Below, piece by piece: positions 1 through 9,355 of a DNA stretch of 64,000 bases. The notes under the pieces were generated by a model. The model searched no databases, was not told where the DNA came from, and saw only the letters and a list, made by a program, of their open reading frames with translations. This stretch comes from Closterium sp. Naga37s-1 (taxonomy: Eukaryota > Streptophyta > Zygnematophyceae > Desmidiales > Closteriaceae), in NCBI GenBank assembly GCA_947471745.1, contig CANJKZ010000774.1, forward strand, positions 248,001-312,000. The letters are read 5' to 3'. A program made the translations under genes and the position numbers. Every line of letters begins with the position of its first letter. Position 1 is the stretch's first letter.

Positions 1-2
1 TC

Positions 3-541
3 CACACCTTTACGCTTGACTCAGGTGCTTCCCGCTGTTTCTTTCGCAACAGCACCACCCTCACTCCTCTCTCTGCACCTGTACCAGTCAGACTGACTGA
101 CCCCTTAGGGGGGCCAGATCTTCCCCGTTCCTCCACTCTTCTCTCCTGTTCGGCGGTTCCGTCCGGCTCACTGTCAGGTCTTCACCTCCCCTCGTTCTCT
201 ACGAACTTGGTGATTACTGTTGCCCTCCAGGGTGCGATGGTCACTACCACCACTCCTGGGGGTCAGCATGTGTTGATATGCACGTGTACGCGGACAGGCC
301 GTCACCTGGCCACGTTCACACGTCGGCCTGGGTCGAGTCTGTACACCCTGGCTACCGAGCCTCCTCAGGAAGCTGCGTCTGCCCAGGTGTCTGCGTCAGG
401 TCCGGTAGCAACTCCCTGCTCGTGTCGCCTCCTGTCGCACCAGACTCTCCTATGGTACCGCCGCCTTGGTCACCCCTCCTTGCCTCGCCTTTGTGGCATG
501 CACTCTCGCCTCCTTGTTTCTGGTCTTCCCAGGTCTCTGCC
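3..541 (+). pseudogene. CopA1 protease and GAG-pre-integrase part
   Basis: Frame starting at base 3. It shows the aspartic protease active site LDSGAS near 18-35, followed by the LHLPSFSTNLV block near 180-210 that is shared by the other A, C, E and F copies here. The HHCC start of integrase, HRLGHPSLPRL-like (here RRLGHPSLPRL), lies near 453-490. The reading continues to 541, where CopB1 begins. The finger upstream of the protease lies outside the window. Comparison with A4 (50,280-50,820) shows the same block order, so family assignment is firm even though the element is defective. Confidence 0.85.
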
Positions 542-1397
542 TGATAGAGACTAAGGATGGAGTCTATGAAAATTAAGGGCCGAAATATCTTAAAATCGTC
601 AACTATAATTATGGACAGAAAAGTCGTCGTCACAAGAAACGTCGTCGACGATTAACGCATTGTTAGAATTCTTTCAAACTCGATTATGTTGTAGCCCTGG
701 ACCGTGGATATCTGTCCCAATTTGAATAGTATCAAAATATGGAGTATAACTCGAGTTATGAACTTCGGCGCACTAGGGGGTATGCTGCCATAGAAAACGT
801 AACTCAATCACAATTATCTCACAAGTTCACACAATAAAGTTGGAGTAGCAATTGAACCAGGTAGAAGGGGATGAGGAGGACAAGAGGGAAGGTCCCAAGG
901 GAGTCCCCAACCAAGGAAACCCCATACCACACAATTCCCCTCTCTATAGGCACCCCAACTTTGACATTTGTCACTTTCCCAACTCATGCCATCCACCTCA
1001 CCCAACTTGGCCACACTTGCCAACCTGGTTTGGCTTCTCCCTACCACTTGGCATCATCTACATTGATGGTATCGAATTTCCCAACCCCCAAAAGTCTGTA
1101 CCCCATATTGAGTCAACCCACAAATTCCCATAGTCGCCGCATCTCAAATCAAAACTTCGAATGATCATATATTTCTCGTTCTTGCTCCGATCGCGGCGAT
1201 TCTCGGTTCGTCGGGAAGCTCTTGAGCAGAGGAGTCACTTCAGATATGTGCTCAAGTCAAATAACATTCACACACACTCAGAAAATCCAAACAACACCAA
1301 ACACAAATTCTTGCACACGCTCAAACCACGCATGCAACATACGAACATATGATGGGAGGCAGACAGAGGTGAATGCAAATGATAGCATCACATAACA
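542..1397 (-). repeat. CopB1 3' LTR
   Basis: 856 bp, starting TGATAGAGAC and ending CACATAACA on the plus strand (TG...CA ends). It is the element's 3' LTR because the polypurine tract abuts its inner edge at 1398. It aligns along its whole length with 6118-6972 and with both CopB2 LTRs. A TTG-initiated antisense reading of 93 codons (852-1133) recurs in all four B LTRs, but this is expected from their similarity and is not called as a gene. Confidence 0.93.
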
Positions 1398-1412
1398 AAC
1401 TCCCCCTCTAGC
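1398..1412 (-). promoter_or_regulatory. CopB1 polypurine tract
   Basis: On the minus strand the sequence reads CTAGAGGGGGAGTT immediately upstream of the 3' LTR start TGTTATG. This purine run is the expected plus-strand primer. CopB2 has the same tract at 17726-17740 with CCAGAGGGGGAGTT. Confidence 0.85.
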
Positions 1413-1454
1413 TGCCTACCATCATCCCACATGCCAAAGATCAAGCATGCACCC

Positions 1455-4400
1455 TCAATGCACACTCATCCCAGCAAGTTTCATGCCCTTCCAGTGCTCA
1501 GGTTCAGTCAGGAGCTTGGTGAGAATGTCAGCCGCCTGCTGATAGGTCTTCACAATCTCCAGCCGCACTTCCTTGTCTAGGAGCCTCCTCACCCAGTGCC
1601 ACTTTGGCTTGATGTGCTTTGTCAGGCCATGAAGACATGCATTCTTTGCAAGCTTCACAGCCGACTCATTGTCACAAAACATTGCTGTCGGCTCCCTCTG
1701 GCACACTCCGATCTCCTCCAACAAACGCCTCAGCCACACCACCTCCTTCACCCCATGATGAAGGGCCATGTATTCACTCTCACACGAGGACAGCCCCACC
1801 TCGTTCTGCTTCTTGCTGCGCCAGCTCACTGCACCACCTCCAAATAGGCACACATAGCCTCCAATGCTGGTGCCATCCGCCTTCACAGAGTTGAAGCTAG
1901 CGTCGGTGTAGCAAGTCAAGAGCATGTCCCCCTTGCTCAAATCAGCTGCACCCCTCTGCAGCCTCTGTCGCACCGCACTGTACTCCAAACCCACAGATGC
2001 TGTAGCACTCACATAGCGGACCAACCTCTTGGCCGCTTCTAGCTGCTCATGACTGGGGCGTGAGACCACACTAGCAAGCCTGGATGTAGCACAGGCAATG
2101 TCAGGCCGCGTGTGGTTTGCCGCATAGTGGAGTGCCCCCACCACGGAATGAAACAGCTTCCTGTCACTTTCACCCACCACTTCCTCATCAGCACAGGGCT
2201 CCACAGTGAAACCCGAAGGTAGTGGGGTGGCTGGCTTTCCTCCATCTTGCAGCCCATACTTCTCAGCCAGCCCCTCACAGTACTTCCTCTGGTGCAACCT
2301 CAACACTCCATTGTCAAGGTATCTCTCCACATGCATTCCAAGGTAATACTTGACACCTCCCATTTTCGAGCACTTGAACTGCATATCCAGCATCTCCTCC
2401 ACATGCTCAATCATTGCAGATGACTCAGAGAGGAGAAGGATGTCATCCACATACACCAGGAGCATGAGGAACTGCTCCTTCTCTTGCAGCAGGAACAAGC
2501 TCTGATCACACTCTCTCTTCTTGAAACCCCCAGCCAGCAGTGTCTCCTCTAGCTTGTGGTACCATGCGCGAGGAGCCTGCTTCAGGCCATAGATGGCCTT
2601 CTTGAGCCTGCACACCCTGCTGCTCCCATCATCCAACCCCTCAGGCTGCAGCATGTACAGCTCCTCTAGGATGATCCCATTGAGGAAAGCAGTTGTGATA
2701 TCCATCTGCTTGATCCTCCATCCACAGTTTGCAGCTGTTCCCAACATCACCCTTAGTGTAGTCCCTTTCCCCACAGGAGCAAAGATCTCGTCAAAGTCCT
2801 TCCTCTTTGTCTGCTGGAACCCCTTAGCCACAAGCCTTGACTTGTAGCGGGTCAGCTCCCCGTCAGGTCCGTACTTGTGCCTGAAGATCAGCTTGGAAGA
2901 AATGGCCTTCTTCCCAGGAGGCAGCTCACACAGCTCCCACGTTTCATTCTCTAGCAGAGAGTCATACTCCTCCTTCACACTCTGCTTCCACTTCTCAGCA
3001 TCGGGCCCACTCAAGGCCTCAGCTAGCGTCTTGGGCTCAAGGACGGCTGCCCAGTAGCAGTGTGCTATCTCATCCTCATCACACTGCTCAGCCACACTCC
3101 CAACCCGTACCACCTTTGGCTTTCCAAAACTAGGATAGGTCAGCCTGTTAGGAGGGCGCACATCCCTCCTAGGACGGTCTGGCGGACGTTGGGTACGTGG
3201 TGGAGCATCTTGCTGCTGCTGCTGCTGCTGATCCTCCACCTCAGGTTCTCCCCCATCCTCAGTCACCCCAGAAATCTCCTCCTCTGAGACAGTGACCTGC
3301 ACTTGCCTCGAAGGCCGCTGCACCTCATCAGCCTCAATGATCAGCGATGTAGTAGGAAGCTTCTGCTGCTGCTGCTTCCACTCCTTGTAGTACAAGGACT
3401 CAAGGAACTTCACATCCCTTGACACAGTCAGCTGCTGGCTGGTCAAGTCCCAAATCAACCAGCCCTTATGATCCTTTGCAAGCCCCAAGTGTATTCCCCA
3501 TCTCCCAGAAGCCTCCAACTTTCCCCTCTTCCCCTTAGGCACATGAAACACCACCATGCAGCCGTAGGCTCTCAGCATATTGACTGCAAGTGCACTCCCA
3601 TACCACTTGGTGTAGGGGATCCACTGCTTGTCCCCCACAGTCGCCAACACCCTGTTCTTCACAAGGGCGACCTGCTGCAGTGCAGTCACCCAAAACGGAT
3701 CCAGCAGCCCTGCACGCCCAAGGAGAGTGCGAGCACCTTCCTGCAGGGTCCGGTTGAAGCGCTCAGCCACGCCGTTCTGCTGAGGGTTGTAGGGCACTGT
3801 GAGCTGATGTTGAATGCCCTTCTTCTTCAGCACCGCCTCAAAATCAGCGCTAATGAATTCTCCCCCATTGTCAGTGCGGATCACCTTCACCTTGTGTCCG
3901 CTCTCCCTTTGAGCTCTCGGCATCCACTCCTTAAGAACAGCCGCTGCCACCTCCCCCTTAGTCTGGAGAGGGTACACCCACACGGCACGCGTGTGGTCGT
4001 CCACAATGGTTAAAAAGTAGCAGCTGCCCGAGAGAGAAGGGGCCCTCGTAGGGCCCACCACATCCATGTGCACAAGTGCGAGTCGGGCCTTGACTGGTCC
4101 CGTGCCGCTGCTAAAGGGAAACTTCGTGAACTTGGTCTCAAGGCATGTAGGGCAGCTCCCAACCTCCTTTGCTGCCCCCTTCACATCCAACCCCTTCAAG
4201 CTCCCATCCTTCACTAACTTCTGCAGCATAGAAAAATTCACATGACACAGCCTCTCGTGCCACGTCTCCCAATCAGCCTCACCACTCCCAGATGAAGCCT
4301 TTGCCCATGCAGCTGTCGCTTCCACACCAGCAAGCACCTCACCATGTGGCTGCTGTGGCTGCTGTACCTTCTTGACTGCATCAAGGGCCCCATCAGTTGG

Positions 4401-5141
4401 TGCAATCTCCTCTCCTCCTGCAGTTGCCTTTGCGGTTGCTGCTGCCGCTACCGTTGCTGGAGGTTTCCCGTTCCAAGGGATAATGGGCAGCTGCCATAGG
4501 TCCTTGATGCAGCTGCTCTTCTCCTCCAAATCCCACAGCAGCAATTTCCCAAGCTTTGCACGGCAGCTGGTTGGACCGAAGGTAACTTTAGCCTTGCTCT
4601 TTTGCAGCCGGCGCACAAAAAGAAGGTTAGCGGACAAACCTTCAACCAACAGCACATTCCCCAGCCCCACAAGCCCCCCATTGGCTCCCATTACCTTGGC
4701 ATTCCCAACATCAATCACAAGGAGCAAAGCACCTGAAGCGGCAGCCACAAACTTAATCTTTCTTGGGGGCTTTACCTCGTCAAGCAAATCTGCCCGTGGG
4801 GTCATGTGACTTGTGCAACCTGAATCTATCACCCAGTGAGTGAAGGGGTGCATCACAACCTTCCCAACTGAGCCCACATCACCCTCACTCCCTTTCACAT
4901 CCTCAACCATGAGGAACATCCCAGGGTTGGCTTTACCTTGTGCACCTGAACCTTGTGCACCTGAACCTTGCACAGCGCTACCTCGTGCACGTTCACCACT
5001 TGGCGACTTCATGCCTGGGGGTGCCCATCCCTCAGGCCGGCTGAAACACTTGAACCATGGGTGTCCAGCCTTCTTGCAGTACCAGCAGGCACCCTCCATT
5101 CGAGTGCTCCCCCTGCCACCAGAGCTCCCATGTCCCTCGTT
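1455..5141 (-). CDS. CopB1 pol: zinc knuckle, protease, integrase, RT, RNase H
   Basis: Open for 1,229 codons below the gag stop; it is in the gag frame, so it is the rest of one polyprotein. In order: RNA-binding zinc knuckle CWYCKKAGHPWFKC (about 5046-5087, CX2CX4HX4C); aspartic protease DSGCTSHMT (about 4826); GAG-pre-integrase WHERLCHVNF with SCPTC (4,130-4,260); integrase catalytic segments HMDVVGP (about 4,070), RTDNGGEF (about 3,875) and NGVAERFNR (about 3,775); a polar linker with a CAG-coded Gln run (about 3,211-3,231); RT with LVAKGFQQ and catalytic YVDD (2442-2453); RNase H with YTDASF, CESEYM and CDNES (1,660-1,930). All catalytic residues I can check are present. It would be translated only by passing the TAA at 5142-5144. 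Confidence 0.92.
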   Translation of the reverse strand, partial: NEGHGSSGGRGSTRMEGACWYCKKAGHPWFKCFSRPEGWAPPGMKSPSGERARGSAVQGSGAQGSGAQGKANPGMFLMVEDVKGSEGDVGSVGKVVMHPFTHWVIDSGCTSHMTPRADLLDEVKPPRKIKFVAAASGALLLVIDVGNAKVMGANGGLVGLGNVLLVEGLSANLLFVRRLQKSKAKVTFGPTSCRAKLGKLLLWDLEEKSSCIKDLWQLPIIPWNGKPPATVAAAATAKATAGGEEIAPTDGALDAVKKVQQPQQPHGEVLAGVEATAAWAKASSGSGEADWETWHERLCHVNFSMLQKLVKDGSLKGLDVKGAAKEVGSCPTCLETKFTKFPFSSGTGPVKARLALVHMDVVGPTRAPSLSGSCYFLTIVDDHTRAVWVYPLQTKGEVAAAVLKEWMPRAQRESGHKVKVIRTDNGGEFISADFEAVLKKKGIQHQLTVPYNPQQNGVAERFNRTLQEGARTLLGRAGLLDPFWVTALQQVALVKNRVLATVGDKQWIPYTKWYGSALAVNMLRAYGCMVVFHVPKGKRGKLEASGRWGIHLGLAKDHKGWLIWDLTSQQLTVSRDVKFLESLYYKEWKQQQQKLPTTSLIIEADEVQRPSRQVQVTVSEEEISGVTEDGGEPEVEDQQQQQQQDAPPRTQRPPDRPRRDVRPPNRLTYPSFGKPKVVRVGSVAEQCDEDEIAHCYWAAVLEPKTLAEALSGPDAEKWKQSVKEEYDSLLENETWELCELPPGKKAISSKLIFRHKYGPDGELTRYKSRLVAKGFQQTKRKDFDEIFAPVGKGTTLRVMLGTAANCGWRIKQMDITTAFLNGIILEELYMLQPEGLDDGSSRVCRLKKAIYGLKQAPRAWYHKLEETLLAGGFKKRECDQSLFLLQEKEQFLMLLVYVDDILLLSESSAMIEHVEEMLDMQFKCSKMGGVKYYLGMHVERYLDNGVLRLHQRKYCEGLAEKYGLQDGGKPATPLPSGFTVEPCADEEVVGESDRKLFHSVVGALHYAANHTRPDIACATSRLASVVSRPSHEQLEAAKRLVRYVSATASVGLEYSAVRQRLQRGAADLSKGDMLLTCYTDASFNSVKADGTSIGGYVCLFGGGAVSWRSKKQNEVGLSSCESEYMALHHGVKEVVWLRRLLEEIGVCQREPTAMFCDNESAVKLAKNACLHGLTKHIKPKWHWVRRLLDKEVRLEIVKTYQQAADILTKLLTEPEHWKGMKLAGMSVH

Positions 5142-5882
5142 TTAGTCACCTCGGCCTCTCCCTCTGCCAGAGCCTCTCCCACGGCCTCGGCCTCTCCCTC
5201 CCCCTCTTCCTTTGCTGCCTCCTGCAGCTCCATTCCCCTCAGCAGTTTTGTTGGCAGCACCACCACCCGTGTGGTGCCTGCGGAAGTCCTCTTGCAGAAT
5301 CTGCTGCCGTAGCCACTCAGGTGTCCACTGGTCCTGCAGAGTGTTGAGGGTGGGGATGAGGTTGTCCCACGAGTTGTCGAGCACCGAGATGATCTTGGTG
5401 CACTGCTGCATCTGCGACACATTGCTGCCCGCCGCTGCCATTCTCGCATAGGTGTCCTTGATCTTGTCAAGGACCAGCTTCACATCATCACCCGGTCGCA
5501 TGGAGAGGGAAGCCAGCTCCTTGTCCAACACAATCACCATCGGTAGTATGTTGGGCTGAATCACGTCGCGCAGTAGCTTCCACGCCTTTGGTCCGGAATC
5601 ATCCAAATCCACCCAATCCTTCATGTGTTGGAACATGTCGTTGTTGACTGATTGAAGGATTAGGTCGTACAGCACCGCGCTCTTCTCAATCCACCGATTG
5701 CAAGCGTCGCCTTCCTCTGGCATCTTCTCTTCACCCATCGCAAGTTTCAGCAGCTTGTAGCGCTTGAATGCACTCCGCATCCGCCCGCTCCATTCCTCAT
5801 AGTTGGAGCCATCCAATGCCTCGATCTTGGATGATGGCGGCTCATTCCTCTTCTCAGCTGCATCTCCACTCCCTTGACGCAT
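5142..5882 (-). CDS. CopB1 gag, ended by an in-frame TAA
   Basis: Capsid-type Gag of the copia UBN2 kind: LDGSNYEEWSGRMRSAF near the N terminus, then WKLLRDVIQP and a Gly/Arg-rich basic tail (RGRGRGRGSGRGRGRG). I take the ATG at 5880-5882; a longer reading starts only with TTG. The TAA at 5142-5144 (codon 247) replaces a Tyr codon TAT seen at the same place in CopB2, 16 codons before the first zinc-knuckle Cys. It would give a Gag lacking the knuckle. A simple nonsense mutation is the default explanation; a readthrough signal is possible but unproven. Confidence 0.85.
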   Translation of the reverse strand: MRQGSGDAAEKRNEPPSSKIEALDGSNYEEWSGRMRSAFKRYKLLKLAMGEEKMPEEGDACNRWIEKSAVLYDLILQSVNNDMFQHMKDWVDLDDSGPKAWKLLRDVIQPNILPMVIVLDKELASLSMRPGDDVKLVLDKIKDTYARMAAAGSNVSQMQQCTKIISVLDNSWDNLIPTLNTLQDQWTPEWLRQQILQEDFRRHHTGGGAANKTAEGNGAAGGSKGRGGGRGRGRGRGSGRGRGRGD

Positions 5883-6103
5883 TTCCTCTGCTCCCAAACA
5901 CAGGTTCCAGCTCCCCCTTTGCTGTCCACACCGAAGTCCAACTCAATTTCCACAAGTGTCGGCGCCAACGAAATTTCGGCAGAGTTTCCCCTTAGCGGAA
6001 GTCACATGCAACCTCCAGAACTCCACTTAGGCACGCCCACAGGCCATGGTGGGTCTAGGAGGGTCTTCACACCTCCGTAGACTCTCCACAAAGTCCTTAA
6101 TCA

Positions 6104-6115
6104 GCTCTGATACCA
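6104..6115 (-). promoter_or_regulatory. CopB1 primer-binding site (initiator Met tRNA type)
   Basis: Minus strand reads TGGTATCAGAGC two bases inside the 5' LTR. This 12-mer is the standard plant copia complement to the 3' end of initiator tRNA-Met. It fixes the element's orientation and the LTR inner edge at 6118. Confidence 0.92.
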
Positions 6116-6117
6116 CT

Positions 6118-6972
6118 TGCTAGAGACTAAGGATGGAGTCTATGAAGATTAAGGGCCGAAATATCTTAAAATCGTCAACTATAATTCTGGACAGAAAAGT
6201 CGTCGTCACAAGAAACGTCGTTGACGATTAACGCATTGTTAGAATTCTTTCAAACTCGAGTATGTTGTAGCCCTGGACCGTGGCTATCTTTCCCAATTTG
6301 AGTAGTATCAAAATATGGAGTATAACTCGAGTTATGAACTTCGGCGCACTAGGGGGTATGCTGCCATAGAAAACGTAACTCAATCACAATTATCTCACAA
6401 GTTCACACAATAATGTTGGAGTAGCAATTGAACCAGGTAGGAGGGGATGAGGAGGACGAGAGGGAAGGTCCTAAGGGAGTCCCCAACCAAGGAAACCCCA
6501 TACCACACAATTCCCCTCTCTATAGGCACCCCAACTTTGACATTTGTCACTTTCCCAACTCATGCCATCCACCTCACCCAACTTGGCCACACTTGCCAAC
6601 CTGGTTTGGCTTCTCCCAACCACTTGGCATCATCTACAGTGATGGTATCGAATTTTCCAGCCCCCAAAAGTCTGTACCCCATATTGAGTCAACCCACAAA
6701 TTCCCATAGTCGCCGCATCTCAATCAAAACTTCGAACGATCATATCTTTTTCGTTCTTGCTCTGATCGCGGCGATTCTCGGTTCGTCGGGAAGCTCTTTA
6801 GCAGAAGAGTCACTTCAGATATCTTCTCAAGCCAAATAACATTCACACACACTCAGAAAATCCAAACAACACCAAACACAAATTCTTGCACACGCTCACA
6901 CCACGCATGCAACATACGAACATATGATGGGAGGCAGACAGACGTGAATGCAAATGATAGCATCACATAACA
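6118..6972 (-). repeat. CopB1 5' LTR
   Basis: 855 bp; the plus strand starts TGCTAGAGAC and ends CACATAACA. It lies next to the primer-binding site, so it is the element's 5' LTR and should hold the promoter. It differs from the 3' LTR by scattered substitutions and a few single-base indels. The outer end is followed by the CTGCC duplication and then by CopA1 sequence. Confidence 0.93.
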
Positions 6973-6977
6973 CTGCC

Positions 6978-7900
6978 TCCCCTCCGGCCCTCGCCTGCCC
7001 CGCCCTTCCTTCCCTGCGTCGAGGGGCGGCGGCGCGCCGCTCCTCACTCCTCCTCGTTTCCCCCAACGACTGCTCCCCTGCAGACTCTCCATATGGACGT
7101 GTGGGGCCCAGCCCGCGTCAGTGGACAGGGCCGCGAGCGCTACTTTCTGCTGGTTGTTGACGACTACACGCGTTACACCGAGGTCTTCCCCTTGTGTAGC
7201 AAGGGTGAGATGCCTGATGTCTTGATCCCTTGGATCCGAGCAATCCGTCTCCAGCTCCGCGAACGGTTCCGCGAGGAACTTTCCTGTCCTGCGTTTGCAC
7301 TCTTACAGAGGTAGTGAGTTCTCATCCGACCTCTTGCGGGACTTTTGTCGTGGGGAGGATTCTACAGTCGTTCACGCTTCAGGCCTCTCCGCGGCAAAAT
7401 GGGATTGCTGAGCGCCGCATTGGCTTAGTCATGGAGGTCGCTCGTACCTCCATGATCCATGCGGCTGCTCCCCGTTTTCTGTGGCCGTTTGCAGTCTGGT
7501 ACGCTGCGCATCAGCTCAACCTCTGGCCCCGTGTGTCCTTGCCGGAGACCTCGCCTACACTGCGTTGGACGGGGGAGGTTGGCGATGCGTCGGTGTTCTG
7601 GGTCTAGGGTTTCGTGCCTTTGTTCGCGATATGTCCGTGGACAAGCTCTCCGCCCGCGCTATTCCTTGCGTCTTCCTTGGCTTTCCCCCTGACGCGCCTG
7701 GTAGGCAGTTTTACCACCCCACCTCGCGCCGTGTCCCCCCCTCTCAGGACGTCACGTTTGATGAGTCGGTTCGCTTTTACCGTCTCTTCCCCTACCGCTC
7801 TGCCCCTCTCCCACCCCCGCCGCTCTTCCTTGCTCCAGGTCCCCCTCCGGTAGACCCCTCCCCCCTCAGGGTCTTGCTCCCTCAGGTGTGTCTCAATTAG
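6978..7900 (+). pseudogene. CopA1 integrase core, broken
   Basis: Integrase catalytic region continuing after the CopB1 insertion. The block HMDVWGPARVSGQGRERYF, containing the first catalytic Asp, starts near 7090, and VVDDYTRY follows. The second Asp segment (H-S-D-R-G-x-E-F in sister copies) is disrupted by a frameshift near 7280-7330. The third acidic residue lies in RQNGIAERR at about 7390-7420. A TAG at 7605-7607 replaces the Trp of the sister motif FRVWGSRAF. After it the frame continues through FVRD, VFLGFPPDAPG and SQDVTFDES. At least one frameshift and one stop make this a pseudogene. Confidence 0.85.
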
Positions 7901-9355
7901 ACCCTGTCGAGCCTGTCGAGGTAGCTGTCCACTCTGGTACTACTGGGGGTGGTGGTACTAGGGGTGCTACGTCTGGGGGTGCTGAGCCGGCGGGTGTGGG
8001 GCTTGGGAGTACTGAGCATGTGTGTACGGAGCCTTGGGTTGCTGAGTTTTGGGGGTGCGGAGCCTGGGGGTGCGGAGCCTGAGCGTGCGGAGCTTGTGGG
8101 TGCTGAGCGTGCGGAGCTTGGGGGTGCTGAGCGTGGGGGTGCTGAGCGTGAGCGTGCGGAGCTTGGGGGTACTGAGCCTTAGCGTAATGAGCCTGGGGGT
8201 ACTGAGCCTTAGCGAAATGAGCCTGGGGGTACTTTGTCTACTGGAGATCCTCCGGGTGCCTTGTCGCGGCGGGAGCCTCTCTCTCCACCGCAGCTGCGGG
8301 AGTGGTTTGCTCGGCGCACCCGCCTTCGGAGTGGCGCTGCTGGAGCCGGGGGGTCTGCCGCTGGAGACACTGGAGCTTCTGGTCCTGGAGTTACTATAGC
8401 TGCTGGGGCTGGAGGTGCTGCAGGAGTTGGAGCTAGAGGCACTGGAGCTGGAGCTGCTGGAGGTGCTGGAGCCGCTGGTCCCAGAGGTGCTCGTACTGGA
8501 GGTACTAGAGCTGCTGGAGCTGGTAGTTCTGCAGGAGTTGGAGGTGGAGGCACTGGAGCTGGAGCTGCTGGAGGTACTGGAGCTGCTGGTCCCGGAGATG
8601 CTCGTACTGGAGGTATTGGAGCTGCTGGAGCTGGTGGTGCTGTAGGAGTTGGAGCTGGAGGCACGGGAGTTGGATCTGGTGGAGGTACTGGAGCTGCTAG
8701 TCCCGGAGGTGCTCATACTGGAGGTACTGGAGCTGCTGGAGCTGGTGGTGCTGCAGGCGTTGGAGCTGGGGACCCTAGAGCTAGAGACACCGGAGCTGGA
8801 GGCGCTGGCCCTTGGGGTGCTGGTGCTGTTGATGCTGGTTCCCGAGCCACTGGACGGCCGCGACCGTACTTCATTCCCCTGCTTCAGAGGGTTCTTGGTC
8901 TCCCGTCTTCCATTGGCCTTACTCCTCCCTTAATGTGTCCACGGCCTGACCTGTCGCAGCCGCCGTTACAGCCAGCCTCCCCACTGCCTGCTCCTTCTCC
9001 TTACACTGAGCAGACCGGAAGTCTTACAGAGCGTCATGAGCCTGCGTCTCGTCCTGTCTCGCCTGTTTGCGCTGTTCGCACTGGTCGTTGCGTTCCTTGT
9101 CCGCGTCCTGCTCATGTCCCCGGCACGCACCATATGGCACTCCGTCCTTCCTCTGTTCCACAATGTGTCCCCCTGCCGTCTCATCCTGTTTCCTCTCTTG
9201 CTGATGGTCCGGACCCTGGGTCTGACTTAGTTTGTGCTGCAAGTCCTACTGTCCCTCGTCTACTAGCCACTGTTGTCACTGACCCTTCGTTTGAGTCTGT
9301 TGGTGCGTCTGCCCTGTTGCTGAGCTTGTTGACTTCGCTGCCGCCTGTCGTCTAG
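7901..9355 (+). pseudogene. CopA1 integrase-RT linker, GGAEP and GAGAAG-type repeats
   Basis: Low-complexity stretch between integrase and reverse transcriptase. The first part (about 7,940-8,230) is a decayed run of 15-bp units of the GGGGGTGCTGAGCCT type, which in intact relatives encodes GGAEP pentapeptides. At about 8,290-8,320 comes PPQLREWFARR, the same LREW motif seen in gag. After it a Gly/Ala-rich tract (GAAGAGG-like, about 8,330-8,860) leads to the conserved RPRPYFxPLLQ segment and a Pro/Ser-rich spacer ending in the RT approach region. Other frames of the repeat give leucine- or serine-rich artefacts that should not be called genes. Confidence 0.7.

Larger units (their letters stand above)
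542..6972 (-). mobile_element. CopB1: near-complete Ty1/copia element inserted in CopA1
   Basis: A 6,431-bp minus-strand copia element with two LTRs (542-1397 and 6118-6972), a 5-bp target duplication CTGCC (537-541 and 6973-6977), a primer-binding site and a polypurine tract in the right places. LTRs in element orientation run TGTTATGTG to TCTCTA(G/T)CA. I counted about 25 mismatches between the LTRs by eye, near 3%, so it is not a very recent insertion. The polyprotein frame is open except for one TAA between gag and pol. Its pol is almost identical to that of CopB2 although LTRs and gag differ. Confidence 0.95.

Noticed and set aside
852..1133. A 93-codon antisense reading present in all four family-B LTRs (also near 6428, 17175 and 22714)
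   Set aside because: It starts with TTG, not ATG, and its conservation is no more than expected from LTR similarity; no domain is recognisable.
4372..4809. Plus-strand 145-codon frame opposite CopB1 pol, repeated at 20681-21118
   Set aside because: Antisense shadow of protease/integrase; it recurs only because the two pol genes are near-identical.
8415..8933. Leu/Glu-rich coiled-coil-like frames (LELLEVLE) in the CopA1 linker
   Set aside because: They are frame artefacts of GGAGCTGCTG-type repeats; the element's own frame gives Gly/Ala-rich linker.
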